Shown: one piece after another, positions 9,453 to 18,179 of the stretch
Layout of the letters: each line of letters starts with the position of its first letter
How positions within the stretch are numbered: position 1 is the first letter of the stretch
DNA from: Bacillota bacterium
GTDB lineage: Bacteria > Bacillota > Clostridia > Tissierellales > MES13
DNA: 64,000 nt
Reading direction: 5' to 3'
Assembly (NCBI GenBank): GCA_009711765.1
Contig: VEND01000029.1
Span: 1 to 64,000 of the forward strand
The notes under the pieces: generated by a model
What the model saw: the letters and a program-made list of their open reading frames with translations, nothing else
What the model was told of the DNA's origin: nothing
Database searches by the model: none
Translations under genes and position numbers: made by a program

Positions 9453-11456
9453 GTGAAAAAGAAAATGTTTAAAAACAAAGGTATAGCTTTTAAACTAATA
9501 ATAACTTTTATATTGCTTATAAGTATTCCTTTGACGGTACTAGGATTTGCAACTTATAATAAATCAAATGAGATTTTAAAAAAGGATTTAGAAAGTTCAA
9601 CTGCTGAGTTAAATACTCAAATAAATAATTCTATTAGAAATTATCTTAAAGGTATAGAACAAAGTGTTGTAATGATGAGTAATGATCCTAATGTAAAGAA
9701 AGTTTTTAATGATGAAAATGTATCATGGATGTTAAAAAGTTTTAAAAGTTACATAGAAAGTTATGAAGATGTATCAAAGGTTTTTATAGGAACTAAATAT
9801 GGTGATATGCATATATATCCTAATAAAACCTATGATAGTAGCTACGATCCAAGACAAAGGGTTTGGTATAAAGAAGCAGTAAAAAAAGATAAACTTATAT
9901 GGACTAATCCATATGAGTCAGCATCTACTGGAAAGTTACAGATATCTGCTGCTAAACCAGTATATAATGATGATGGATTTGTTGGAGTTTTAGCTATAAC
10001 TGTACCTATTGATGTATTGACTAAGGAAGTTACTAAAATTACAGTAGGAGATAAAGGTTATATAACTTTATTAGATAGGGAAAATAAAACTATTGCTAGT
10101 AAAAATAAAGAACTTATAGGTAAAGAAATACCTGTAGAAAAATTAGTAAAAGCAGTTAATGAAAAGGATAAAGGTAAAGTTGAGTATAACTGGGTTGAAA
10201 ATGGTAATGAAGTTAAAAAGTTTGCAGTATTTGATACTATTGATGGAGTAAATTGGAAAGTAGTAGCTTTTATGCATGAAAGTGAAATTAATAAAGATTC
10301 CTCAGCTATTTTAAATAGAATAATATTTATTGGTCTTATAGCTTTAATTGTAGCAATAACAGTGGCAGTATTATTTTCAAGAAGCCTAACTAAAAACATA
10401 AAAAGGTTGGTAGAAACAACTAAAAAGGTTATGGAGGGTGACTTTACAGTTAAATCTGATATTAAAGCAAGTGATGAAATAGGTTTATTATCAGATAGTT
10501 TTAATATGATGATAGAAACTGTTAGAAACCTTATTAAAAAGAGTAAAAATGTTTCCTTAGAAGTAACTTCATCGGCTCAAAATTTAGCAGCAACCAGTGA
10601 AGAAACCACTGCTTCAGCTGAAGAAATTTCAGGTACGGTTGATGAAATTGCTAATGGAGCTACAGAACAGGCTAATGATTCCCAAGAGGGAGCAAGTCTT
10701 GTTAATAATTTAGATGAGAAATTTAAAAGCTTAGTTAATAATAGTGAAGATATGTTAAATACAGCAATGGAAGTTAAAAAAGTTAATCAAAGTGGTATAG
10801 AAGTAGTTAATGGATTAAGGAAGGAAACAGAATCTAATAATGAAGCAACAAAAAGAATAGAAAATGCTATTTTAGAACTTGATAGTAAATCAAAGGAAAT
10901 AGGAAATATATTAGAAACTATAACATCAATATCAGAGCAAACTAATTTACTTGCATTAAATGCGTCTATTGAAGCTGCAAGAGCAGGGGAACATGGTAAA
11001 GGATTTGCAGTTGTTGCTAATGAAATAAGGGACCTAGCAGAGGGTTCTAACGAAGCTGCTGAAGAGATTAAAGAAATAGTTTCAGGTATTCAGGATAAAA
11101 GTAAAAATACTGTTAATATAATGGATGAAGTTAAAGAAAGATCTAATAATCAAACTACAGCAGTTAATAAAGCTAATGAATCATTTAGTGATATATCAAA
11201 CTCTATAGAAGATATAACAACTAAAATAGAATCTATAAGTGATTTTGTAAAGGATATGGATAATGATAAAAATAAAATAGTAGAAGCTATAGAAAATATA
11301 TCAAGTGTATCCGAGGAAACTGCTGCTTCTAGCGAAGAAGTAAGTGCAACAGTACAACAACAAACAAGTGCAGTTGAAGAGGTTTCTAAGGCAGCAGAGA
11401 AGCTTAATTCACTATCAGAAGAACTTAACAAAGAGATAAATAAATTTAGGGTTTAA
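9453..11456 (+). CDS. Methyl-accepting chemotaxis protein with dCache-type sensor
   Basis: A 667-residue chemoreceptor. A membrane segment at about 12-33 is followed by an extracytoplasmic dCache-like domain (about 35-280). Its ligand-pocket region contains WYKEA and [21 protein letters not shown] second membrane segment (about 287-308), a HAMP domain and a long helical signalling domain come next. The conserved hairpin tip includes [21 protein letters not shown] near residues 495-515. It would couple an external small molecule to CheA. The start is GTG 9453, since the overlapping ATG at 9451 runs straight into a stop; AGGGGG lies at good spacing. It is the riboswitch-controlled gene. Confidence 0.92.
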   Translation: MKKKMFKNKGIAFKLIITFILLISIPLTVLGFATYNKSNEILKKDLESSTAELNTQINNSIRNYLKGIEQSVVMMSNDPNVKKVFNDENVSWMLKSFKSYIESYEDVSKVFIGTKYGDMHIYPNKTYDSSYDPRQRVWYKEAVKKDKLIWTNPYESASTGKLQISAAKPVYNDDGFVGVLAITVPIDVLTKEVTKITVGDKGYITLLDRENKTIASKNKELIGKEIPVEKLVKAVNEKDKGKVEYNWVENGNEVKKFAVFDTIDGVNWKVVAFMHESEINKDSSAILNRIIFIGLIALIVAITVAVLFSRSLTKNIKRLVETTKKVMEGDFTVKSDIKASDEIGLLSDSFNMMIETVRNLIKKSKNVSLEVTSSAQNLAATSEETTASAEEISGTVDEIANGATEQANDSQEGASLVNNLDEKFKSLVNNSEDMLNTAMEVKKVNQSGIEVVNGLRKETESNNEATKRIENAILELDSKSKEIGNILETITSISEQTNLLALNASIEAARAGEHGKGFAVVANEIRDLAEGSNEAAEEIKEIVSGIQDKSKNTVNIMDEVKERSNNQTTAVNKANESFSDISNSIEDITTKIESISDFVKDMDNDKNKIVEAIENISSVSEETAASSEEVSATVQQQTSAVEEVSKAAEKLNSLSEELNKEINKFRV

Positions 11457-11465
11457 TTTTAAAAG

Positions 11466-11500
11466 TGCTTTTAGCTTATATAAGCTAGAAGCATTTTTAT
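11466..11500 (+). terminator. Terminator after the chemoreceptor gene
   Basis: A long stem centred on TAGCTTATATAAGCTA (11466-11495, one mismatch) is followed by TTTTT. Confidence 0.85.
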
Positions 11501-11521
11501 TAAAGAAAGTGGGGAAAATTA

Positions 11522-12100
11522 ATGAAGATAAATGTATTAGGGAAAGGAGAGCTTAAAAAAATACCTACCCTACCTTTAGTTTTAATATGTGATGATGGCA
11601 AAATATTTGAAACTGATAAAGTTAAAGGTGCTGTAAGTATTTTTACAGGAAGAGATTATATAAAAATAGATAATAAGGATGAAAGATGGTATAAAAGATT
11701 ATTTGCAGCTAATAATTTAGTGAAAAAAGAAAAGGAAGAAATTAATATTGAGATATTTGATAAAAGAAAAGGTGTTATAGATAATAACTTTGTCATAGCT
11801 CCAAAGGAAAGTAAATATTTATTAAAAAGTAATACTAACTCTTTAAAATTAAGGATAGATAATGATAAATTATTTCTTTTAAGTTTACTTAAAATGAGAA
11901 CATTTTCATTACTAGAAAGGGAAGATAGCTTTATATTTAAACAACAAAAGAAACATAAATTAAATAATAAAGAAAGTTTATGTGTATTTGAAAATAAAGA
12001 TTCTAGTATTAGATATATAGATATTTTTTTAGAGTATGATATAGATAAATTATTAAAGATTTATGATAAGGGGTTTAAAGATGTAGTAGGTAATGAATAA
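11522..12100 (+). CDS. Hypothetical protein, 192 residues
   Basis: I do not recognise this protein. It is soluble, rich in Lys, Asn and Ile, without a signal peptide or membrane segment. It has alternating short hydrophobic stretches that suggest beta structure in the N-terminal half (LPLVLICDDGKIFE) and helices near the C-terminus. The RBS GTGGGG and ATG are reasonable. It follows the chemoreceptor terminator, so it is not obviously in that operon. Confidence 0.6.
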   Translation: MKINVLGKGELKKIPTLPLVLICDDGKIFETDKVKGAVSIFTGRDYIKIDNKDERWYKRLFAANNLVKKEKEEINIEIFDKRKGVIDNNFVIAPKESKYLLKSNTNSLKLRIDNDKLFLLSLLKMRTFSLLEREDSFIFKQQKKHKLNNKESLCVFENKDSSIRYIDIFLEYDIDKLLKIYDKGFKDVVGNE

Positions 12101-12172
12101 AAAATTTATAATAGTTAGTTAAATGTTTAGATTTTGTGTATAATAATAATATAGATTTTTGCTAGAGCATTT

Positions 12173-12295
12173 ATGAAAAGTGAGGTAATTGATCTTATGG
12201 AATTTATAAATGAAAAACAACAGAAGGAATTAGAAAATACTATGGATATGATTATAGAAAAAAATAAAAAAGCATTAAAAAAATTAAGTAAATAA
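12173..12295 (+). CDS. Short antitoxin-like protein preceding a Doc fragment
   Basis: A 40-residue frame (ATG 12173; alternative ATG 12197 preceded by GAGG) ends KKNKKALKKLSK. The stop codon overlaps the ATG of the Doc-like fragment by one base (TAATG), the translational coupling usual for antitoxin-toxin pairs. The short, charged, helical C-terminus is like the tails of Phd/YefM partners, but the DNA-binding N-terminal half of Phd is absent. It may be a minimal antitoxin or the tail of a decayed one. Confidence 0.45.
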   Translation: MKSEVIDLMEFINEKQQKELENTMDMIIEKNKKALKKLSK

Positions 12296-12498
12296 TGAAA
12301 AAGATAAGTTTAGAAGAACTAATACTATTTCATAAAAAAATTGTTAAACAAACAGGAGGAAGTTCGGAGATTAGGGATATTACATTGGTTGAAAGTGCCT
12401 TAAAAAATGTAGATATGAGTTTTGGTGGGAAAGATTTATATCCTAGTATTAAAGAAAAAATATCAGTGAGAAATTTTAGTAACTTTTATCCCTTTTAA
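12295..12498 (+). pseudogene. Truncated Doc/Fic-type toxin
   Basis: The 67 residues match the N-terminal half of Doc: an opening LEELILFHKKIVKQTGG, then IRDITLVESALKNV and FGGKDLYPSIKEK. Doc proteins are about 125 residues and phosphorylate EF-Tu through a HPFxDGNKR motif. Here the frame ends at FSNFYPF and the catalytic motif is missing. The DNA that follows is an inverted repeat rather than the rest of the gene. It is therefore an inactivated toxin, probably broken by a deletion. Confidence 0.7.
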
Positions 12499-12524
12499 AT
12501 TTAGCAATTTATTGATAAAATTAG

Positions 12525-12606
12525 AATGCACTTATTGAATACCTCCTTTGATTTGGTGTCAGCAACTATATTTTAGCAGGTATTTTCGATAAGTGCATTA
12601 TTTTTT
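12525..12606 (+). repeat. Imperfect inverted repeat with T tail (large hairpin)
   Basis: AATGCACTTAT at 12525-12535 pairs with ATAAGTGCATT at 12589-12599. A second arm, AATACCT (12538-12544), pairs with AGGTATT (12578-12584). Six T follow. It can act as a terminator for the upstream genes, but at about 75 bases it is large for that role. It may instead be a remnant of a small mobile element at the point where doc was truncated. Confidence 0.5.
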
Positions 12607-12725
12607 GCAAAAAAACTAAACGTTGGAGTTTATCACCCCAACATTTATTATAGAACCTTTTTATTAACTTTTTATACTTTGAGATAATAATGTAAAATAT
12701 AAATAAAAGAAAAGAGGTGTTTAAG

Positions 12726-13640
12726 ATGAAAAAAGTAATAATAGATGTGGATACTGGAATAGATGATGCGTTAGCTATCCTCTTAGCAGCTAAAAGTGAA
12801 AAATTAGATATATTAGGTATAACCACTGTGTCAGGTAATACTAATTTAGATAATGCAACTATAAATACTTTAAAAGTATTAAAATTAATAGATAAATCTA
12901 TACCAGTATATAAAGGAGCAAGTAAGCCTTTATTAAGGGATATTAGTTTTAAAAGGGGAGTTCATGGAGAAAATGGTATGGCAGGAGCATTAAAGGATAT
13001 AGACTATGGAAAGGAAGAAGATAAACATGCTGTTGATTTTATTATAGATTCATGTTTAAATAATAAAGATATTACTATTATACTTGTAGGACCTATGACT
13101 AATATGGCTTTAGCCCTTAAAAGAAAACCAGAGATAGCTAAAAATATAAAAGAGATAATCACCATGGGTGGAGCCTATAATGGTAAGGGCAATGAATCCT
13201 TAGTATCAGAGTTTAATGTATATACAGACCCAGAAAGTGCAAAAATAGTTTATAATTCTAATGTATCTGTTAAAATGGTTGGCTTAGATGTTACAAGAAA
13301 GGCTATGTTAATGGAGGATGATTTAAAAAGATTAAATAAAAATAAGGTTACTAGCTTTGTAAAGAAAGTATCAAATCATTACATAGATAGATACTTTAAA
13401 AATACTAATATTAAAGGATGTGCATTACACGATCCTTTAGCTGTAGCGATAGCTTTAGATGATTCATTAGTTGAAACTAATGATACTTTCGTTGATGTGG
13501 AAATAAAATCTAAGTATTGTGATGGACTTACCATATGTGATTTTAAAAATACATTAAATAAAAAAGCTAATACTGAAGTTTGTGTTGATGTTGATAGTAA
13601 AAGATTTATAGATATGTTTATAGATACTTTAAATAAATAA
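12726..13640 (+). CDS. Inosine-uridine preferring nucleoside hydrolase family protein
   Basis: A 304-residue protein of the IU-nucleoside hydrolase family, which cleaves the N-glycosidic bond of ribonucleosides for salvage. The calcium/ribose-binding N-terminal motif DVDTGIDDALA is intact at about residues 7-17. The glycine-rich VGPMTNMALAL segment, the MGGAYNGKGN segment and the later CALHDPLAVAIAL His-Asp motif are also present. I prefer ATG 12726 over GTG 12717 because AAAGAGGTG is then correctly spaced. It stands alone, ending before the DnaA-box intergenic region. Confidence 0.88.
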   Translation: MKKVIIDVDTGIDDALAILLAAKSEKLDILGITTVSGNTNLDNATINTLKVLKLIDKSIPVYKGASKPLLRDISFKRGVHGENGMAGALKDIDYGKEEDKHAVDFIIDSCLNNKDITIILVGPMTNMALALKRKPEIAKNIKEIITMGGAYNGKGNESLVSEFNVYTDPESAKIVYNSNVSVKMVGLDVTRKAMLMEDDLKRLNKNKVTSFVKKVSNHYIDRYFKNTNIKGCALHDPLAVAIALDDSLVETNDTFVDVEIKSKYCDGLTICDFKNTLNKKANTEVCVDVDSKRFIDMFIDTLNK

Positions 13641-13654
13641 AATTCACACACATT

Positions 13655-13708
13655 TTATCCACAGAAAATGAAATATAGCGATTAAAAAATATAAAAAAAT
13701 GTGGATAA
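13655..13708. promoter_or_regulatory. Two perfect, inverted DnaA boxes
   Basis: TTATCCACA at 13655-13663 and its exact complement TGTGGATAA at 13700-13708 are separated by 36 very AT-rich bases. Both match the TTATNCACA consensus without mismatch. They sit between two convergent genes, where no promoter is expected. Neither dnaA nor dnaN is here, so this is unlikely to be the replication origin. A DnaA-titrating or DnaA-regulated accessory cluster is possible. Confidence 0.6.
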
Positions 13709-13718
13709 ATTCATAAAT

Positions 13719-13741
13719 AATCCCCTAATATTAGGGGATTT
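13719..13741. terminator. Bidirectional terminator palindrome
   Basis: A perfect palindrome of 22 bases with core CCCCTAATATTAGGGG is flanked by A on the left and T on the right. It lies between the convergent nucleoside hydrolase and M20 peptidase genes and can serve both. Confidence 0.8.
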
Positions 13742-13743
13742 AT

Positions 13744-14922
13744 TTACGAATTTAGGTATTTCATTGCTGTATTACAGAAAAGTTTAATACCTAGTGGTAA
13801 GATATCTTCATCTATATTATATTCTGGATGATGCAGAGGAATATTAATACCTTTATCTATATTTTTAGTTCCTAAAAAGAAAAATGTACCTGGTACCTTT
13901 TGTAAGTAAAAACTAAAGTCTTCCCCTCCCATGGATGGTCTTTTAATTTCAAATACTTTTTCATCTAAAATCTCCTTAGCTACACCTTCAAAAAAGGTAG
14001 TAAAGTTTTTGTCATTTATAGTTGGAGGGTAATAATAGCTATAATTAAATTCATAGCTACAATCATTTGCCTTTGTAATGTTTTTAATAAAACTTTCTAT
14101 TCTTTTAGGAATTAAATTTCTTGTTTCATTATTTAATGTACGTACTGTACCAGAAAGGGTAGCATCATTAGGTATTACATTAAATACACTTCCTGAGTTA
14201 AACATACAAGTAGATACTACAGCACAATCTAGGGGATCAATTTCCCTACTTACTATGGTTTGTAATGAATTAACTATTTGTGAACCTATAACTATTGGGT
14301 CTTTAGCTAAATGGGGAACAGCTCCATGGCCTCCTAATCCTTTTATTTTTATATCAAATCTATCTGCAGCTGCCATTATTGTATCTTTTTTTATTCCAAC
14401 ATAACCAGAATCTATTTCTGGCCATATATGTAAACCAATAATTGCATCTACCTTAGGATTTTTAAGTGCTCCTTCATCTATCATTTCTTTAGCCCCTCCG
14501 GGACCTTCTTCTGCTGGCTGAAAGATAAATTTAATATTACCCTTTATTTCCTCCTTTAATTCTGAAAGGATTTTAGCTGCTCCTAAACATATGGCTATAT
14601 GACCATCATGACCACAGGCATGCATAACTTTAGAGTTTTCTGATTTAAATTTAAGATTAGTTTTCTCTTTTATATTCAAAGCATCCATATCAGCTCTTAT
14701 GGCTATCGTTTTACCAGGCTTAGAACCCTTTAATATACCTATTACTCCTGTTTTTGCAACATTAGTAATTACAGTTAATCCAAAAGATTCTAAAAGATTA
14801 GCTATTTTTTTAGAAGTATTATATTCTTTAAAGCCAACTTCAGGGTGTTTATGAAAATATCTTCTTAAATCTATAACTTCTTTATTATATTTTTTTACTT
14901 TTTCATTTATAATATCCTTCAT
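13744..14922 (-). CDS. M20-family metal-dependent amidohydrolase (hippurate hydrolase / N-acyl amino acid amidohydrolase type)
   Basis: A 392-residue enzyme with the M20D features: HACGHDGHIA supplies metal ligands and EEGPGGA carries the catalytic Glu. GLHIWPEIDSGYVG and the C-terminal SMGGEDFSFYL are also typical. Such enzymes remove acyl groups from amino acids or from indole-acetyl conjugates; the exact substrate is unknown. AAGAGGTG precedes ATG 14922, so I choose that start over GTG 14931. It is the last gene of a three-gene minus-strand operon after the DUF3311 and sodium symporter genes. Uptake of an N-acyl compound followed by cytoplasmic hydrolysis is therefore plausible. Confidence 0.88.
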   Translation of the reverse strand: MKDIINEKVKKYNKEVIDLRRYFHKHPEVGFKEYNTSKKIANLLESFGLTVITNVAKTGVIGILKGSKPGKTIAIRADMDALNIKEKTNLKFKSENSKVMHACGHDGHIAICLGAAKILSELKEEIKGNIKFIFQPAEEGPGGAKEMIDEGALKNPKVDAIIGLHIWPEIDSGYVGIKKDTIMAAADRFDIKIKGLGGHGAVPHLAKDPIVIGSQIVNSLQTIVSREIDPLDCAVVSTCMFNSGSVFNVIPNDATLSGTVRTLNNETRNLIPKRIESFIKNITKANDCSYEFNYSYYYPPTINDKNFTTFFEGVAKEILDEKVFEIKRPSMGGEDFSFYLQKVPGTFFFLGTKNIDKGINIPLHHPEYNIDEDILPLGIKLFCNTAMKYLNS

Positions 14923-14944
14923 TTTTTTCACCTCTTAAAATTAT

Positions 14945-14966
14945 AAAGGGTGTTTCCACACCCTTT
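14945..14966 (-). terminator. Hairpin between symporter and amidohydrolase genes
   Basis: A nine-base-pair stem (14945-14953 with 14958-14966) and a four-base loop. On the minus strand a short mixed T/A tract follows, so it may only partly terminate and lower expression of the downstream amidohydrolase. Confidence 0.6.
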
Positions 14967-14970
14967 AATT

Positions 14971-16440
14971 TTAGTCAACTGGTATTTGAGACTCTTCAAT
15001 AAATTTATCTACATGGCTTTTATCTTGGGGCTTAGTAAGTAAACTAACTATTACTAATACTATAATATTTCCAAGTAGTCCCCATATACCTGAATGTATA
15101 TCATATATAGAAATACCTGTTATAGTTATATAAAAATTAATCAATACACCTGTTAAAAGACCAAAAATAGCTCCCTGTTTAGTTGCCCTAGGCCAGAAAA
15201 ATACTGCTACCATAAGTGGGAAAAATTGAACTATAGATCCATAAGCGCCTAATAATAAGGCAACTAATGATTTAGCTCCAAATACAGCTATATAATAGGC
15301 TACACTACAGAAAATTACTATAGCTATTCTTGTAACAAGTAAAGATTTTTTATCATCCATATTAGGATTAATTACTTTTTTATGAAAATCAAAGGTATAA
15401 ACCGATGCAGCACCATGGGTTATAGTATCAGAAGAAGACATTGCAGCTGCTAAGGTAGCTGCCGCTACTAAACCTAATATAACGGAAGGTAAATTAAGTT
15501 GAGTTAACATATAGGGAAGTATCTGATCAGCAGATTCTAAAGTTCCCTTTGGAACTATACCTATACCTGAAAAACCTATAAATAATACTGGTATCATAAA
15601 TATCGCAAAGGTTGGATATAATGCAACTGTTCTTTTTAATGTCTTTTCTGATTTTGTTGTAAAGGATTTCATAAATAAGTGAGGCCACATAGTAAATCCT
15701 AATATTGAAACTATTAAAGCCGATGAAAAAGCAGGCCATGACATTTTAGCACCGATTATTAAATGACTCGGATCATTTTCTGCTATTTTACTAAACATAT
15801 TAGAAATACCACCATGGAATTTAAATGGTAGCCATAAACCTAAAATCCAAGCCATAAAAAGCATAAATAATCCCTGTAAGACATTTGTCCATGCAACACC
15901 ACGAACACCACTAGAAAAAACATATACTAAAACTACACCATAGGCTAATAAAGCACCTAACCAAAAAGGTATCAAACCATCGGTAGTAACATTTAACACA
16001 TAAGCCATACCCTTAAGTTGTAGCGCAATATATTGAATAAAGGCAAGGATACTAATTATAGCCATTATAGCTGATAATGATTTAGACTGAAATCTATCAG
16101 AGACTAATTCAGCCTGGGTCATATAATTATATCTTCTACCTAAGCGGTAAGCTTTAGGTCCCCATAAAAGCCAAGGAACTAATCCCATAGCACAGTAACC
16201 TAAAATATAAAAAGAAGCAGCTCCCTTAGAATATGCCCACCCAGGGCCACCTAAAAAAGCAAAGGCACTAAATATAGCACCACCCATTAAAAAATACATT
16301 GTAAAAACATTTAGACTTCTTCCAGCTGTAACAAACTCTTCAACACTTTTATCTTTATTTAATCCTGCACGGATTCCCATAAACATAACTAAAACTAAAT
16401 ATGCTAATACAATAAGTAAAACTACTATAGTACTACTCAC
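14971..16440 (-). CDS. Sodium:solute symporter (SSS family)
   Basis: A 489-residue permease with about 13 membrane segments, typical for SSS/PanF-like transporters. Family features include EEFVTAGRSLNVFTMYFLMG near the N-terminus and LAAAMSSSDTITHGAASVYT in the middle. It is paired with a small DUF3311 membrane protein, as in PanF/YhdT-type systems, and followed by an M20 amidohydrolase. The substrate is therefore probably an organic acid or acylated amino acid; the sequence alone does not decide it. Confidence 0.88.
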   Translation of the reverse strand: MSSTIVVLLIVLAYLVLVMFMGIRAGLNKDKSVEEFVTAGRSLNVFTMYFLMGGAIFSAFAFLGGPGWAYSKGAASFYILGYCAMGLVPWLLWGPKAYRLGRRYNYMTQAELVSDRFQSKSLSAIMAIISILAFIQYIALQLKGMAYVLNVTTDGLIPFWLGALLAYGVVLVYVFSSGVRGVAWTNVLQGLFMLFMAWILGLWLPFKFHGGISNMFSKIAENDPSHLIIGAKMSWPAFSSALIVSILGFTMWPHLFMKSFTTKSEKTLKRTVALYPTFAIFMIPVLFIGFSGIGIVPKGTLESADQILPYMLTQLNLPSVILGLVAAATLAAAMSSSDTITHGAASVYTFDFHKKVINPNMDDKKSLLVTRIAIVIFCSVAYYIAVFGAKSLVALLLGAYGSIVQFFPLMVAVFFWPRATKQGAIFGLLTGVLINFYITITGISIYDIHSGIWGLLGNIIVLVIVSLLTKPQDKSHVDKFIEESQIPVD

Positions 16441-16445
16441 TTAAA

Positions 16446-16700
16446 TCACCCCCTATATTCTTGATTGTATTTTGTCATTGTTCCAATAAAAACTATTACT
16501 ATCCATAAACCTATCCAAAACATACTAAAAGGCATTCCTAAAACTAAAGGCTTAACTCTATTAGCTATTAAATAAATAGGCCATATTTGAGCTAAACCAC
16601 AAATTAAAAAGTAACAAAACCAAAAGATACTACGCTTTTTTCTAGTATTGTCTATGTCTTTACTAAAGAATGACAAACCCCTTTTTGTGACTTTTTTCAT
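16446..16700 (-). CDS. DUF3311-type small membrane partner of the symporter
   Basis: An 84-residue protein with a basic N-terminus and two membrane segments, the second including LGMPFSMFWIGLWIVIV. This matches the DUF3311 / YhdT pattern of small proteins encoded immediately before SSS permeases. Five bases separate it from the symporter start. A consensus AGGAGGTG precedes the ATG. A role in symporter assembly or regulation is inferred from gene pairing. Confidence 0.72.
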   Translation of the reverse strand: MKKVTKRGLSFFSKDIDNTRKKRSIFWFCYFLICGLAQIWPIYLIANRVKPLVLGMPFSMFWIGLWIVIVFIGTMTKYNQEYRG

Positions 16701-16864
16701 ACTTTCACCTCCTAAAGTTTATCTTGTTATAAATCTATGAGGACAAGTTTAAAATAATTACAAAATATTAATAAATTTTCATAAACTAACTTCCTATAAA
16801 AGTTAAGAAATTATTGAATTTCTTAAGAGTTTTGGTTACTTTAAAATTAAAATATAAATAAATT

Positions 16865-16910
16865 GGGTAGGTAGAAGTGCTTTAAATTACACTTTTACCT
16901 ACCCTTTTTA
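16865..16910 (+). terminator. Orphan intrinsic terminator in the 16701-17045 gap
   Basis: A 15-base-pair stem (16865-16879 with 16890-16904, one G.T) with a ten-base loop and five T. No plus-strand gene lies upstream before 16700. A second small hairpin (AAGAAAT with ATTTCTT) lies at about 16805-16823. The terminator could end an unannotated small RNA transcribed from about 16740, or stop readthrough from the left. The rest of the gap is AT-rich and shows no coding frame. Confidence 0.6.
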
Positions 16911-17045
16911 TTTTTTAATATGAAATATATCTATATGTAAAATCATAAGAAATTTAAATTTAGCTTATTTTTTAATGTAAGTTTATTAATATAACATATT
17001 ATCACCGGTAAATATAAAGGGACGTCTCTTTCCTTGGAGGAGAGT

Positions 17046-17618
17046 ATGTATAGTGAAATAAATACTTTATATATAGATTATTTAAATGGTGATAAAGAGG
17101 CTTTAGAAAAGTTACTTAATAAACTTAAACCCCTAGTTTTATCTTCAATAAATAAATATTACAAAAAAATAGATCAATATGATGATTTAATCCAGGAAGG
17201 GTTTGAGGTAATAATAAATGCAATTAATGGTTTTGAAAAAAATAAGGGTTGTTACTTACTAGGATATATTAAGCTTATGCTTAAATACTACTATTTAGAT
17301 AAATCAAAATATGAAAAGAAAACTATATCCTTAAATAAAGTAATAAGTAATGAAGATGAATCCTTAGAACTTATAGATATGATTAAGGATGATTTACCCT
17401 TAATAGATGAAATGATGATAGAGGATGAATCTAGAAAAGTTCTTTGGGAAAGTATATCAAAGTTAACTAATAGACAAAGACAGATTATATATCTTTATTA
17501 TTTTAATAATAAATCTTTAAAAGATGTAAGTAAAGAGCTTTCAATAAGCTATAGAACAGCTGTAAACATAAAAGGAAAAGCTTTAGAAAATTTAAGAAAA
17601 AATTTTAAAAATAAATAG
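17046..17618 (+). CDS. Sigma-70 family RNA polymerase sigma factor (small, SigO/TcdR-size class)
   Basis: A 190-residue sigma factor. Region 2 is visible as LIQEGFEVIINAINGFEKNK (about residues 46-65) and region 4 as the C-terminal helix-turn-helix LTNRQRQIIYLYYFNNKSLK followed by SYRTAVNIKGKALENL. There is no region 1 or 3. I choose ATG 17046 because GGAGGAG lies just before it; TTG 17034 is inside that RBS. It heads a module with DUF1659, DUF2922 and YvrJ genes. YvrJ is known next to the SigO system of Bacillus, so these small genes may be its regulon. Confidence 0.8.
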   Translation: MYSEINTLYIDYLNGDKEALEKLLNKLKPLVLSSINKYYKKIDQYDDLIQEGFEVIINAINGFEKNKGCYLLGYIKLMLKYYYLDKSKYEKKTISLNKVISNEDESLELIDMIKDDLPLIDEMMIEDESRKVLWESISKLTNRQRQIIYLYYFNNKSLKDVSKELSISYRTAVNIKGKALENLRKNFKNK

Positions 17619-17667
17619 TAACTTTTAATCCTTCTTTCTATATAAGAAGTAGAAAGGGGGTGAGAAT

Positions 17668-17892
17668 ATGGCGATAGAGGCAAATAGTAAGGATTCTAAA
17701 TTTAGAGTTGGTTTTAATGCTGGGGTTGATGAAGATGGTAAAGAGATTATAAAAAGAAAAACATTTTCTAAAGTTAAATCCCAAGCAACTAATGAAGATA
17801 TTTATGCAATAACTACTTCATTAGCAGGACTTCAAGAAAGACCTTTAGTAAGTGTATCAAGAATTGATGAGGTGGAATTAAGAGAGGTTTAA
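17668..17892 (+). CDS. DUF1659 family protein
   Basis: A 74-residue protein with the DUF1659 pattern: a Lys-rich opening, FNAGVDEDGKEIIKRKTFSK, and TNEDIYAITTSLAGLQ. The function is unknown. It is regularly found next to DUF2922 and YvrJ genes in Firmicutes, as here. AAAGGGGGTGA precedes the start. Confidence 0.82.
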   Translation: MAIEANSKDSKFRVGFNAGVDEDGKEIIKRKTFSKVKSQATNEDIYAITTSLAGLQERPLVSVSRIDEVELREV

Positions 17893-17924
17893 TTAACCTT
17901 AAATAATTTTAAGGAGGTGAGAAG

Positions 17925-18137
17925 ATGGCAAGTAAATTAGAGATGATTTTTAAAAACCAAACAGATTCTAAAGCAAGGATTACTATAGATCAGCCAAGAA
18001 GTGATCTTACCCAATTAGAAGTAGAAACTGCAATGAATGATATTATCGCTAAAAATGTATTTAATTCAAACGGAGGGGACTTTGTAGCAATCTCTGGGGC
18101 TCGAGTAGTAACAACTCAAATAAATGATTTAATATAA
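17925..18137 (+). CDS. DUF2922 family protein
   Basis: A 70-residue protein with the DUF2922 pattern, including MIFKNQTDSKARITIDQPRS and a C-terminal ISGARVVTTQI. It looks like a small beta-rich domain and has no known function. It follows the DUF1659 gene by 32 bases with its own AAGGAGGTGA site. Confidence 0.82.
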   Translation: MASKLEMIFKNQTDSKARITIDQPRSDLTQLEVETAMNDIIAKNVFNSNGGDFVAISGARVVTTQINDLI

Positions 18138-18142
18138 ACTTT

Positions 18143-18162
18143 AAGCCGGGGAAACCCGGCTT
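18143..18162 (+). terminator. GC-rich hairpin between DUF2922 and yvrJ-like genes
   Basis: AAGCCGGG (18143-18150) pairs with CCCGGCTT (18155-18162) around a GAAA tetraloop. Only three T follow, so it may be an attenuator or a stabilising 3' end rather than a full terminator. Confidence 0.65.
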
Positions 18163-18179
18163 TAATTAGAGGTGATTAA

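Noticed and set aside
13655-13708. Chromosomal replication origin
   Set aside because: Only two DnaA boxes, no dnaA/dnaN/rpmH nearby, and flanking metabolic genes.
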